From positions 992,001 through 1,056,000 of the forward strand of contig NZ_CP035492.1 of assembly GCF_004135365.1 (NCBI RefSeq): DNA of 64,000 bases, given 5' to 3'. A program made the position numbers and the translations under genes. Position 1 is the stretch's first letter, and the number at the start of each line of letters is the position of its first letter. Under the pieces are notes generated by a model. It was not told the origin of the DNA and searched no databases. It was given only the letters and a program-made list of their open reading frames with translations. Shown here piece by piece: positions 44,192 through 52,994 of the stretch. This stretch comes from Paenibacillus protaetiae (GTDB lineage Bacteria > Bacillota > Bacilli > Paenibacillales > Paenibacillaceae).

Positions 44192-45055
44192 ATGGATGAG
44201 CTGCAATATGAAAGTGATGATGGAACCTTCTCTGTGTCCCATCGGAAGGCGCTTCGGCACCATATGCCGGCCAGCCATTGGCATAGCACTTATGAAATTT
44301 TTTATTTGATCTCCGGGAAAAGAGAGTTTTTCATTAAAGACCGGACGATTGTAGTGAGTGAAGGCGATGTCGTCGTTATTGCTCCGCATATATTGCACCG
44401 GACAACGAATACCGAAATGCCTGCTCATGAACGGCTTATTATTAATATGGACGAAGGCATGTTAAGTTCGGTTTATGGCAGCGGAAATGATATCGTCACC
44501 CCTTTGTTCCAGCCCTTACTGGACAAGGAATACATGATTATAACTAGTTCTGTTCAGGACCGGATTGTATTGGATGAACTCACGAAACGCATGCTGCATG
44601 AAATGGAAGACCATCAACCCGGCTTTGACCTGTACGCCCGCACATTGGCGCTGCAGCTGCTCTTAATTTGCTGCCGGCGTGTATGGCGAAGCGGCCTGGA
44701 TCCGCTTCCGGCGCCAAGCCCGATGCACGAAACGATTCTGGAGATCGTCCGATATATCAATGGGCATTATGCAGAGGAATTGACGCTTCATGTGCTGGCG
44801 GAGAAATTTTTTGTCAGTCCCTATTACTTAAGCCGTTTCTTTAAAGAAGTAACCGGTTATACGTTCGTGGAATATGTAAACAGCGTCAGAGTAAAGGAAG
44901 CGATAAAGCTGCTGCAGGCTTCTTCACTGAAAGTCGGCTTGATCGCCAAAAAAGCGGGCTTCAGCAGTGTTACGCATTTCGGCAGAGTGTTCAAATCGGT
45001 TACCGGTCATGTGCCGTTATATTATCGGAAAACAAATCTGCTTAAGCGGCCTTGA
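44192..45055 (+). CDS. AraC family transcriptional regulator
   Basis: 287 residues. An N-terminal cupin-like sugar-binding domain (HWHSTYEIFYLISGKREFFI, then EGDVVVIAPHILHRT) is followed by a C-terminal double HTH (about 190-285: LAEKFFVSPYYLSRFFKEVTGYTFVEYVN, then IAKKAGFSSVTHFGRVFKSVTGHVPLYYRK). ATG 44192 follows AGGGAGGGC; the ATG at 44141 lies upstream of it. It is divergent from GH105 and probably activates it in response to pectin breakdown products. Confidence 0.92.
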   Translation: MDELQYESDDGTFSVSHRKALRHHMPASHWHSTYEIFYLISGKREFFIKDRTIVVSEGDVVVIAPHILHRTTNTEMPAHERLIINMDEGMLSSVYGSGNDIVTPLFQPLLDKEYMIITSSVQDRIVLDELTKRMLHEMEDHQPGFDLYARTLALQLLLICCRRVWRSGLDPLPAPSPMHETILEIVRYINGHYAEELTLHVLAEKFFVSPYYLSRFFKEVTGYTFVEYVNSVRVKEAIKLLQASSLKVGLIAKKAGFSSVTHFGRVFKSVTGHVPLYYRKTNLLKRP

Positions 45056-45077
45056 CAACAAGAAAGGAAATGAAACG

Positions 45078-46217
45078 ATGAGTAAATTGATCGTGATCGG
45101 CGCCGGCATTGCCGGCGCATCAACCGCGTACCAGCTGGCCAAGCTTGGGGCGGACGTGCTTCTTGTAGACCGGAAAGATGCCGGGCAAGCAACGGATGCT
45201 GCCGCAGGCATCATCTGCCCCTGGATATCCCAGCGGCGCAACCAAGCCTGGTACCGGCTGGCAAAGGCGGGAGCAAAGTTTTATCCGAAGCTGATCGCAG
45301 CACTTGAGAGCGAAGGCGAGACGGAAACCGGATATTCGCAAGTTGGCGCACTCAGCATTCATACCGATGCCGCCAAAATCGGCCAGATCGAAGATCGCGC
45401 CTGCAAGCGGCAGGCGGATGCGCCGGAAATCGGCGAAATTACGCGGCTGGATGAGCAGCAAACCCAGAAGCAGTTTCCGCTGCTTGCAGACGGCTACGCG
45501 TCCGTGAGAATAAGCGGAGCTGCCCGTGTCGACGGCCGGGCGCTGCGGGATGCGCTCATCCGTTCGGCGCAGCGAAACGGCGCCAAGCTGCTGCAAGGGG
45601 ATGCTGCGCTGTATGCCAAATCCGGACGGACGGCAGGCGTAACAATTGACGGCGAGTTGTACGAGGCGGACAAAGTGTTAATTTGTGCGGGCGCATGGGC
45701 GGGGCAGCTGCTGCAGCCGTTAGGCCTTCATTTTCGGGTAAGCTACCAAAAAGCGCAAATCATGCATTTACAAGTTCATCGTGCCGCAGGGAATACCGGG
45801 GAATGGCCGGTCGTAATGCCGCCTGCGGACCAGTATTTGCTTGCATTCGAGAATCAAAAAATCGTCATCGGCGCTACCCACGAGAATGATGTGGAGGGCT
45901 ATGACACCCGCGTAACTGCAGGCGGCATGCAGGAAGTGCTGGAGAAGGGCTTAGCGCTGGCTCCGGGACTTGCGGACAGCACGTTTACCGAGGTGCGGGT
46001 AGGCTTTCGCCCTTTCACGCCGGGGTTTCTCCCGGTAATCGGCGCTGTTCCCGGATGGGACAATTTGTTTGCCGTTAACGGGCTTGGCGCATCCGGTTTA
46101 ACGATGGGGCCGTACATCGGCAGCCAGCTGGCGAAGCTTGCATTAGGCATGGAGCTGGAGGTGGACCTTGCCGATTACAGCCTGAACGGGGCATTAGCAG
46201 ACAGCAGCCTATTATAA
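45078..46217 (+). CDS. FAD-dependent amino acid oxidase-like protein (DAO family)
   Basis: 379 residues. The N-terminal dinucleotide motif IVIGAGIAGASTAYQLAKLGADVLLVD is intact, as are GYSQVGALSIHT, the FAD-contact RVSYQKAQIMHL and the C-terminal GFRPFTPGFLPVIGAVPGWDNLFAVNGLGASGLTMGP of D-amino acid/glycine oxidases. The substrate is unknown; glycine, sarcosine or D-proline-like amines are typical. ATG 45078 follows AAAGGAAAT. It starts 22 bp after the AraC-type gene and may be co-transcribed with it. Confidence 0.87.
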   Translation: MSKLIVIGAGIAGASTAYQLAKLGADVLLVDRKDAGQATDAAAGIICPWISQRRNQAWYRLAKAGAKFYPKLIAALESEGETETGYSQVGALSIHTDAAKIGQIEDRACKRQADAPEIGEITRLDEQQTQKQFPLLADGYASVRISGAARVDGRALRDALIRSAQRNGAKLLQGDAALYAKSGRTAGVTIDGELYEADKVLICAGAWAGQLLQPLGLHFRVSYQKAQIMHLQVHRAAGNTGEWPVVMPPADQYLLAFENQKIVIGATHENDVEGYDTRVTAGGMQEVLEKGLALAPGLADSTFTEVRVGFRPFTPGFLPVIGAVPGWDNLFAVNGLGASGLTMGPYIGSQLAKLALGMELEVDLADYSLNGALADSSLL

Positions 46218-46298
46218 ATCAGAGGAGCACTCCGAATAATTTCAGGAACCATGCCTAAACTGGAGGTATATTTTACCGACGGTAAAGGGGTTCCGGAG

Positions 46299-48326
46299 AT
46301 GGACTTATTAACTCAAGTTATTTTGCTGCTTATTTGCTTGCTTCTCTCGAATGTCGTAAGCCATTATTTGCCTTCGATTCCTGTGGCGCTTATTCAAATC
46401 GCATTAGGAATCGGACTGGCGCTTGCCGTCAGCCACGTTTCGTTTGAGATTGAAACGGAATGGTTTCTGCTGCTGTTTGTAGCGCCGCTGCTTTATAACG
46501 ACGGCAGGCATTTTCCGCGCGATGAGCTGTGGAATATGAAAGGGGCTATTCTTGGCAACGCCATTCTGCTTGTTCTGATTACGACAATCGGCGGAGGTTA
46601 CGCTATTCATTGGCTTATCCCTTCCATTCCGCTCGCAGCCGCGTTTGCACTGGCCGCCATTCTATCGCCAACCGATCCGGTGGCGGTTAACGGCATTGCG
46701 AAACGGATCCGCATTCCGGAGAAGGTGCTTCATCTCGTGCGCGGCGAATCACTGATTAATGATGCAACCGGCCTTGTTTCGTTTAATTATGCGGTAGCGG
46801 CTGTCGTCACCGGCTACTTTTCGCTGCATAAAGCATTGTTTGATTTCGCTTATATGTTTGTTATCGGCGGTCTGCTTGGCATCGTGCTGGGCATCCTGTC
46901 GACCGGCATTCGGTTTGTGCTCCGAAAGCAGGGCATTCAGGATGCCGCCTTTCATACGCTGCTGCAGCTGCTGACGCCGTTTGTTATTTTTATCGTCACG
47001 GAGGAATGGCTGCATGCATCCGGCGTCGTTGCTGTCGTTGTGGCGGGCATGATCCATGCACTAGTGAAGGAACGGACCGAAACGCTGGTAGCGGAGGAAC
47101 AAGTGCTGACCGAAAATGCCTGGTCCATTTTGTCCTTTATTTTAAACGGCCTTGTTTTTCTGTTGTTAGGCTTAAATATCCCATCAACAATCCGGGAAAC
47201 CGTTGCGAACCCGAACATGAGCAATACGTTAGTGGTCGGCTACGCGTTTACGATCGGCCTTGTAATTCTGGGCATCCGGTTTATATGGACGCATCTGTTC
47301 GCCTGGTATGAATACCGGACCGGCCGTACGGAAAAGCCTGCTAAGCCGAAGCTGGTCACTACGCTTGTGACCAGCTTGACCGGCGTGCGCGGCGCTGTAA
47401 CGATGGCGGGTGTTCTGTCTATTCCGTATGTGATCCGTGACGGCGGTCCGTTCCCGGAGCGATCCCTTATTTTGTTTTTGGCGGCAGGGGTTATATTGTT
47501 TACTATCCTCGCAGCTACGCTGTTGCTGCCGTTTGTAAGCCGTGAAACCGGTGGGACGGAAGGGGAAGGCGCCAAGCTGGATATGAGCGAGGCGAAGCAA
47601 AAGATGCTGTTGTCTGCCATTCGGACGCTACGGAAGCAGATTACCGAGGAGAACGAAGCCGCAGCTTATGAGCTGATTGATGAATATAAGCAAATGTTTC
47701 AGCAGATCATGCCTGAACAAGCAGGGCGTTATCATGAGCAAATTACCCAGGTTCATCTCGCAGCATTGCAGGCGGAGCGGGAGGTTATAGAGGCGGCATC
47801 CCGCGAAGGTCAGCTGGATAGTCATTTGTTTGACGCGTTTGAGCAAATTTTGGACAGCAGGGAGAAACGATTAGCCGGCAGCGTGCGTTTGGGGATGACC
47901 TACGTGATTCGAAGCCTGTTCCGCAAGGTGAGACGGACGAGCAAGCCCGGATCAGCGGGCAGACAGGTGAAGATCGCTTTGCTGCAGCAAGGCATGGATA
48001 TCCAGTTGAAGGCGATGGAATCCGCTATACATGCCATCGAAGCTTATGCGAAAGAAATGAATACGCCTGAAATCGCGGATGGGGTCAAATCCGACTACAG
48101 ACGAATGATAAGCCGGCTGCGCAGTAAACTGAAACAGACAGATCCGCTTGATTTGGCCGAAAAGCAGGAACAGAAAGAAGAATTGCGGCTTAAAGTGATG
48201 GATATTGAACGCTCTGAAATTAGAATGATGTTTGAGGCGGGGACGATTAGCCGGGAACAGGCGAAGGAATTAAGGCGGTTCCTCAATTATATTGAGAATG
48301 TGACGTTGTACGAGTATGCCGAATAA
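46299..48326 (+). CDS. CPA1 Na+(K+)/H+ antiporter (NhaK/YjcE-like)
   Basis: 675 residues: 12 or so membrane segments in the first 410, then a long cytoplasmic helical tail. The ion-binding segment is AAILSPTDPVAV and is followed by RGESLINDATGLVSFN, typical of CPA1 NhaP/NhaK exchangers. The tail (about 425-675) is rich in Lys and Glu with several coiled-coil stretches and may be regulatory. ATG 46299 has CCGGAG just upstream; an ATG at 46251 would add a 16-residue polar end and is less likely. A terminator follows. Confidence 0.9.
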   Translation: MDLLTQVILLLICLLLSNVVSHYLPSIPVALIQIALGIGLALAVSHVSFEIETEWFLLLFVAPLLYNDGRHFPRDELWNMKGAILGNAILLVLITTIGGGYAIHWLIPSIPLAAAFALAAILSPTDPVAVNGIAKRIRIPEKVLHLVRGESLINDATGLVSFNYAVAAVVTGYFSLHKALFDFAYMFVIGGLLGIVLGILSTGIRFVLRKQGIQDAAFHTLLQLLTPFVIFIVTEEWLHASGVVAVVVAGMIHALVKERTETLVAEEQVLTENAWSILSFILNGLVFLLLGLNIPSTIRETVANPNMSNTLVVGYAFTIGLVILGIRFIWTHLFAWYEYRTGRTEKPAKPKLVTTLVTSLTGVRGAVTMAGVLSIPYVIRDGGPFPERSLILFLAAGVILFTILAATLLLPFVSRETGGTEGEGAKLDMSEAKQKMLLSAIRTLRKQITEENEAAAYELIDEYKQMFQQIMPEQAGRYHEQITQVHLAALQAEREVIEAASREGQLDSHLFDAFEQILDSREKRLAGSVRLGMTYVIRSLFRKVRRTSKPGSAGRQVKIALLQQGMDIQLKAMESAIHAIEAYAKEMNTPEIADGVKSDYRRMISRLRSKLKQTDPLDLAEKQEQKEELRLKVMDIERSEIRMMFEAGTISREQAKELRRFLNYIENVTLYEYAE

Positions 48327-48336
48327 CATCACCAAG

Positions 48337-48375
48337 AGGCCGGGCAATGCGAATCCGCATTTGTCCGGCCTTTTT
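48337..48375 (+). terminator. terminator of the antiporter gene
   Basis: AGGCCGGGCAATGCG (48337-48351) pairs with CGCATTTGTCCGGCCT (48356-48371) around AATC, then TTTT. Confidence 0.88.
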
Positions 48376-48414
48376 GCCGTTTGGATTGGTGCAGCTGTGC
48401 CTACCGTTTGGCAG

Positions 48415-48840
48415 CTATTCCGGCTTGACGTACTCCGTGCCGTTTAAGATCAGGCGGTAAGTAATGTCCGCCTTTAAGGAGTCGCTTACGGCGCAATATT
48501 TTTGCTTGCCCAGCTCGATCGCCTTCCAGAACCGGTAGTCGGGAATATCGCCTTCCACGCGGAATAGAAGCTCAATGGCCGTAAAGCCAGTTGGCTGCGT
48601 CTCCTTGCGGGCGCCGGTCGTCTCGATCTCGATTGATTTCACTTTATCCAAAAAAGCATCCAATATCATCGTGACGTCAATCCCGATACAGCCGGCCAGC
48701 GCCGACAGCACCAGTTCCATCGGCGTTGTGCCTTTACTGTCGCCGCCATAAGCGGCCGTAGCATCCATCTGAACACGGTAGCCCGACGGGCCTGTGGAAT
48801 CAAATGCCCGTTTGCCTTTCCATACGGTTTGAACCTGCAT
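48415..48840 (-). CDS. OsmC family protein (YhfA-like)
   Basis: 141 residues from ATG 48840, which has GGAGGT upstream. Both redox cysteines are present: Cys51 (ALAGCIGIDV) and Cys116 (QKYCAVSDSL). It lacks the N-terminal extension of the OsmC at 31772 and is of the short YhfA-like class. It lies directly downstream of a polar amino acid importer in the same operon. If that system carries cystine, a link between thiol uptake and peroxide handling would make sense (inference). Confidence 0.87.
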   Translation of the reverse strand: MQVQTVWKGKRAFDSTGPSGYRVQMDATAAYGGDSKGTTPMELVLSALAGCIGIDVTMILDAFLDKVKSIEIETTGARKETQPTGFTAIELLFRVEGDIPDYRFWKAIELGKQKYCAVSDSLKADITYRLILNGTEYVKPE

Positions 48841-48854
48841 GCATTTACCTCCAA

Positions 48855-49613
48855 TCAAAGAATAGGGGAATACGAAGAGAGTTGCCTTAAAAACCGTTTG
48901 GAACGCTCCTGCTGAGGAGCTTCAAAAAACTGCTCCGGCGGCGCTTCTTCCACTATAACGCCATCGGCCATAAATATAATCCGGTTTGCCGCGTTGCGGG
49001 CAAATTTCATCTCATGGGTGACAATAAGCATCGTCATGCCTTCCTGAGCGAGCTCCTGCATCACCAGCAGCACTTCGCCGACAAGCTCGGGATCAAGCGC
49101 CGAGGTTGGCTCGTCGAACAACATAATTTGCGGGTCCATCGCCAGCGCCCGCGCAATGCCGGCCCGTTGCTGCTGGCCGCCGGACAGGCGGGACGGATAG
49201 GCATCCATTTTATCCTTCAGCCCGACCCGGTCGAGGAGGCGTTCTCCGATGGCGACAGCCGCGTCCTTCTTCATTTTTTTGACGGTCCGAAGCCCTTCAA
49301 TCACATTGCCTAATACCGTCATATGCGGATATAAATTAAACTGCTGAAACACCATCCCCGTCTGGCGGCGGATATCGCGGATCAGCTTCGCCTGGCGCCT
49401 GGCCGGAAGCCCGGCATCCAGGCGAATGCCGTTCACCTCAATGCGGCCCGCCGTTATTTGCTCCAGCCCGTTTAAGCTGCGTAACAATGTACTTTTACCC
49501 GAGCCGCTTGGCCCCAGCAGCACGACGATTTCGCTTTTTGCGACATGAAGATCAATACCTTTCAGCACTTCATGCTGCTGGAACGACTTATGCAATCCGT
49601 AGGTAGTAATCAT
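48855..49613 (-). CDS. polar amino acid ABC importer, ATP-binding subunit
   Basis: 252 residues with Walker A GPSGSGKST, Q-loop FQQFNLYPHMTVLGNV, signature LSGGQQQR, Walker B IMLFDEPTSALDPE and switch His in VTHEM; this is the GlnQ/TcyC/YecC class. It supplies energy to the permease encoded 14 bp upstream. The ATG at 49613 is preferred, with CGGAG upstream; an in-frame ATG at 49631 overlaps the permease stop. Operon order: binding protein, permease, ATPase, OsmC. Confidence 0.92.
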   Translation of the reverse strand: MITTYGLHKSFQQHEVLKGIDLHVAKSEIVVLLGPSGSGKSTLLRSLNGLEQITAGRIEVNGIRLDAGLPARRQAKLIRDIRRQTGMVFQQFNLYPHMTVLGNVIEGLRTVKKMKKDAAVAIGERLLDRVGLKDKMDAYPSRLSGGQQQRAGIARALAMDPQIMLFDEPTSALDPELVGEVLLVMQELAQEGMTMLIVTHEMKFARNAANRIIFMADGVIVEEAPPEQFFEAPQQERSKRFLRQLSSYSPIL

Positions 49614-49627
49614 GCGTTTAACTCCGA

Positions 49628-50272
49628 TCAATAAGCGATGGACAAGCGTTTCTCCGCCAGCGACAGGATGGAGGAGAAGAAAGTGCTGAGAATCCAGTAC
49701 ATAACGGCAACGGCGATATAGAACGGCATGTATACATAATATTGGGCGATCAGCAAATCAGCGGACCGCAGCAGCTCCGTAACCGTGATAACGGAAACAA
49801 GAGAGGTTTCCTTCAGCATGCCGATAAACGTATTGCCCATCGGCGGTATGGCGATGCGCAGCGCCTGCGGGAACACGATGCGGCGCATCGCTTGCCAAGG
49901 CGTCATTCCCGTTGCATAGGCCGCTTCCGTCTGCCCTTTGGGCACGGCAATAATGGCGCCGCGGAACGTCTCCGACAAATAAGCTCCGATATTAATGCTG
50001 AGCGCAACATAAGCCGCAGTTAACGGGCCGAACATAATGCCGTATTCCACCAGGCCGTAATAGACGATAATGATTTGCACCAGAGTTGGCGTGCCGCGAA
50101 TGGCTGATACATATACGCGTGCGATCCCGCGTACCGGCTTGCTGCCATACAGCCTGGCGACTGCAGCGGCAACTCCGATGATTAAGCCGAAAAACATGGA
50201 TACGACTGTAATCAGCAGCGTATAATACGCTCCTTTCAGCAGGAAAGGGAGGTTGTCCAAGACGAGCTGCAT
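49628..50272 (-). CDS. polar amino acid ABC importer, permease subunit
   Basis: 214 residues and five predicted membrane segments. The EAA-type loop (GQTEAAYATGMTPWQAMRRIVFPQALRIAIP) and SAIRGTPTLVQIIIVYYGL are the His/Glu/Gln/Arg/opine family pattern, closest in flavour to YecS/TcyB cystine permeases. Single permease gene, so a homodimer is expected. It starts 3 bp after the binding-protein stop. Confidence 0.92.
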   Translation of the reverse strand: MQLVLDNLPFLLKGAYYTLLITVVSMFFGLIIGVAAAVARLYGSKPVRGIARVYVSAIRGTPTLVQIIIVYYGLVEYGIMFGPLTAAYVALSINIGAYLSETFRGAIIAVPKGQTEAAYATGMTPWQAMRRIVFPQALRIAIPPMGNTFIGMLKETSLVSVITVTELLRSADLLIAQYYVYMPFYIAVAVMYWILSTFFSSILSLAEKRLSIAY

Positions 50273-50275
50273 CGG

Positions 50276-51145
50276 TCAGGCTGCCGGCGCGGCGGGTTCC
50301 TCGCCAAACCACTTTTTGAATATATTCGTATAGGTGCCGTCATCCCGCATATGATTCAGCGCTGTGTTCAGCGCCTCTACCAGCTCAGGGTTATTTTTAC
50401 GCACGGCGATGCCGGCCTGATCGGATTTAAGCGGTTTGCCGACTGCTTTTATTTTGTAGCCGTTCTCGTCAATGATTGGCTTCAAGGCGTAGATGTTGTT
50501 AATCGTCGCGTCAATGCGGCCATTGTTTAAATCAGCCAGCGACATAATGACGTCGTCGTATGTTTTGATCGTAAATTTGCCGACCTTCGGCATCAGCTCG
50601 GTACGCAAAAATGTCTCATCGTTGGTGCCAAGCCCGACGCCGATATTTTTGCCTTTGAAATCTTCCACCTTGGTAATGCTGGTGTTGCTGTCTTTTACAA
50701 TAATTTTGACGTCATTCGTAATATACGGATCGGAGAAGTCCATCTGCTGCTTCCGCTCGTCCGTAATGGTCATCTGGCTGATGACGGCGTCGAACTTTTT
50801 GGCTTGCAGACCGGCGATCATGCCCGACCAGTCCTGGGTCACAAACTCCGCTTTCACGCCAAGCCGTTTGGCAACCTCTTTGGCAATGTCGACGTCAAAC
50901 CCGTCCAACTCCTTGTTTTTGTTCAAAAAGTTGTACGGCGCATAGGTGCCCATCAGCCCGACCTTCAGCACGCCTGAAGCTTTAATCTGCTCCAGCAGAT
51001 TGGATTCCCCGGCGGCCGGGCTGCCTGTCCCATTCGTGCCGTTTTTGCCGGCGCCGGCGCCGTTTGAATTTCCGCCGCATGCAGCAAGCAGCAACACAAT
51101 GAAGCAAACTGCGGCCAGCCCGCCATAACGCCATTTTCTGTACAT
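50276..51145 (-). CDS. polar amino acid ABC importer, substrate-binding lipoprotein
   Basis: 289 residues. Lipobox LLAAC (Cys23) after a hydrophobic signal, then a Gly/Asn/Ser-rich linker and an SBP_bac_3 domain (VLKVGLMGTYAPYNFLN, ELDGFDVDIAKEVAKRLG, DAVISQMTITDERKQQMDFSDPY, VGLGTNDE). The substrate is uncertain; cystine or another polar amino acid is likely. The ATG has a GGGGG-type site upstream. First gene of a four-gene operon ending with OsmC. Confidence 0.92.
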   Translation of the reverse strand: MYRKWRYGGLAAVCFIVLLLAACGGNSNGAGAGKNGTNGTGSPAAGESNLLEQIKASGVLKVGLMGTYAPYNFLNKNKELDGFDVDIAKEVAKRLGVKAEFVTQDWSGMIAGLQAKKFDAVISQMTITDERKQQMDFSDPYITNDVKIIVKDSNTSITKVEDFKGKNIGVGLGTNDETFLRTELMPKVGKFTIKTYDDVIMSLADLNNGRIDATINNIYALKPIIDENGYKIKAVGKPLKSDQAGIAVRKNNPELVEALNTALNHMRDDGTYTNIFKKWFGEEPAAPAA

Positions 51146-51312
51146 GATGCGATCCCCCCTTGGTTATTTTGCTGCACGTATTATTTCCTGCGGGATTCCG
51201 ATTCATTCCAAATAACGGATAACAGGCGGGCACGGAGAAGGATCAGATAGAGGAAAGCTGCTGCCGGGTTCAAGTCCAGCCAAGAGACTATGGAAAAACA
51301 TGGGCAATAGGC

Positions 51313-51336
51313 TATACTGTATATGTGCTACACATA
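51313..51336 (+). promoter_or_regulatory. promoter/operator of the TetR gene
   Basis: TATACT (51313-51318) is a good -10 and is part of TATAC-T-GTATA. It is followed by TATGTG-CTA-CACATA (51322-51336), a perfect 6-bp inverted repeat over the start site. TACTGTATA here (51315-51323) recurs on the opposite strand before the DrrA-like gene (53939-53947). Confidence 0.6.
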
Positions 51337-51365
51337 AAAGTTCAGGATAGGGAGCGGCGGACAAC

Positions 51366-52148
51366 ATGGATAACGAACATACTACCGGCGAAGACAAGCT
51401 GAGCCAGCTGCCGCCTGGCGTAGCGCTGAGCTGGGGAATCGTCAAGCAGCAGAAGCGCGGGCCAAAAGGCGAGCTCAGCATTAAAAAAATTGTAGACGCG
51501 GCTATTGCGATAGCGGATCAGAAAGGGCTGGCGGCCGTGTCCATGAGCAAAGTGGCCCAGTCGCTTGGCTATACGACAATGTCGCTTTACCGTTATATGA
51601 CAAGCAAAGACGATCTGCTGGTACTGATGCAGGACGCTGTATGCAATATCCCGATCCCGCCGGAGGTGGAAGGCAAACCTTGGCGCGAGGAAATGAAAGC
51701 GTTCGTCTGGGCTTGTATCGGCGTATTCCGGGACCATCCCTGGTTCGGCGACATTCCGATTAAAAGCGTGCCGCTTACGCCCGGAAACCTGCGTATCGTG
51801 GACTGGGTGCTGCGCATTATGAGCAAGTTTCCGCTTAACGATTTTGAGAAAATGTCATTTGTGATGCTGCTTAGCAGCTATGGGCGCGCCTGCGGGCTAA
51901 TCGCCAGAGATGCGGATACAGCTGTCCGTACCGGAGACGGGCTGGAATCGTTTAACGGACATCGGTACGGAGATGCGCTCAGGCTGCTGGTGAAGCCCGA
52001 GCTGTTCCCGTATTTGCATCCGGTGCTTCATTCCGGCGCCTATACGGAAGAAGCGGACAATCCGATCGGCGACGACTTGGAGTTTGGGCTGGACCGGATA
52101 TTGGACGGCTTCGAGCATTACTTGAAGCTGAAAGCGGAAAGGCAATAG
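51366..52148 (+). CDS. TetR/AcrR family regulator of a drug-efflux locus
   Basis: 260 residues, longer than average. The N-terminal 30 residues precede the HTH (about 37-85: IKKIVDAAIAIADQKGLAAVSMSKVAQSLGYTTMSLYRYMTSKDDLLVLM). The C-terminal domain is of the TetR_C type that often goes with DrrAB-like ABC exporters. It is convergent with the ABC permease/ATPase pair at 52206-53890 and shares a promoter motif with it, so it probably represses that pair. GGGAGCGG upstream of the ATG. Confidence 0.9.
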   Translation: MDNEHTTGEDKLSQLPPGVALSWGIVKQQKRGPKGELSIKKIVDAAIAIADQKGLAAVSMSKVAQSLGYTTMSLYRYMTSKDDLLVLMQDAVCNIPIPPEVEGKPWREEMKAFVWACIGVFRDHPWFGDIPIKSVPLTPGNLRIVDWVLRIMSKFPLNDFEKMSFVMLLSSYGRACGLIARDADTAVRTGDGLESFNGHRYGDALRLLVKPELFPYLHPVLHSGAYTEEADNPIGDDLEFGLDRILDGFEHYLKLKAERQ

Positions 52149-52184
52149 GAACAGCGCTTCGACTGTGTCTGAAGCGCTGTTCCT
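52147..52184. terminator. bidirectional terminator between tetR and the DrrB-like gene
   Basis: AGGAACAGCGCTTC (52147-52160) with GAAGCGCTGTTCCT (52171-52184), perfect 14-bp arms and a 10-nt loop. Confidence 0.85.
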
Positions 52185-52205
52185 TCACTTATAGAGATCA
52201 GGACG

Positions 52206-52994
52206 TTACCGGCGGCCGCCTCTGCGGCGGAACGAAATGGCGCACCAGAGCACCGACAGCGCCAGTATGGCTGCGCACCAGGCGGCTGCCTGCCAAGCGT
52301 ATCCCGCATCGGCTGAGCCGGCAAGCAATCCGCGGATCGTCTCAATGACCGGCGTAATCGGCTGGTGTCCGGCAAAGCCTTGCAGCCATGAAGGCATGGT
52401 GCTTGTCGGGACAAAGGCGCTGGACAGGTATGGCAGGAACAGCAGGGCAAAGCCGTAGCCGCTGGCGGCGGATGGGCTGCCCGTCACAAGGCCGATGGCG
52501 GCGAACAGCCATGTGAATGCGAGAATAAACAGGATGATAACTCCGAGCGCTCCCAGCCATTCGGCCAGCCCGGCAGAAGGCCGGAATCCGACCAGCAGGG
52601 CAACGCCGATCACGATGCATGTCGCAAGCAGATTTCGCACAAGGCTGGCGGCTACATGCCCGGTGACGACGCTTATGCTGCGGATAGGCATCGTCCGAAA
52701 CCGGTCGATAATGCCATTGCTCATATCCGTTGCAACGTCAACCGCCGTGCTGGACGATCCGAATCCGGCGCACAGCAAGATGATGCCCGGCACGACGTAA
52801 TTGACATAATCGCCGCCGGGTGCAATGGCGCCGCCAAATACATAAGTGAACAGCAGCATCAGCATGACCGGCAGCATAACCGCCATCATTAACGACTCCA
52901 TGTTGCGCAGGCTGTGGCGCAGGCTTCTTCCAATAAAGACGGCATTGGTGACGGCAAATGAAACAGGTTTAACCGCGTGTTTGTTCGCATTCAT
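52206..52994 (-). CDS. ABC-2 type drug exporter permease (DrrB-like)
   Basis: 262 residues and six predicted membrane segments. ABC-2 features: MESLMMAVMLPVMLMLLFTYVFGGAI, YVNYVVPGI, DRFRTMPI, and the late PFL-type region FAGHQPITPVIETIRGLL. It exports hydrophobic drugs with the ATPase encoded just upstream. The start overlaps the ATPase stop (ATGA), so the two are coupled. Confidence 0.92.
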   Translation of the reverse strand: MNANKHAVKPVSFAVTNAVFIGRSLRHSLRNMESLMMAVMLPVMLMLLFTYVFGGAIAPGGDYVNYVVPGIILLCAGFGSSSTAVDVATDMSNGIIDRFRTMPIRSISVVTGHVAASLVRNLLATCIVIGVALLVGFRPSAGLAEWLGALGVIILFILAFTWLFAAIGLVTGSPSAASGYGFALLFLPYLSSAFVPTSTMPSWLQGFAGHQPITPVIETIRGLLAGSADAGYAWQAAAWCAAILALSVLWCAISFRRRGGRR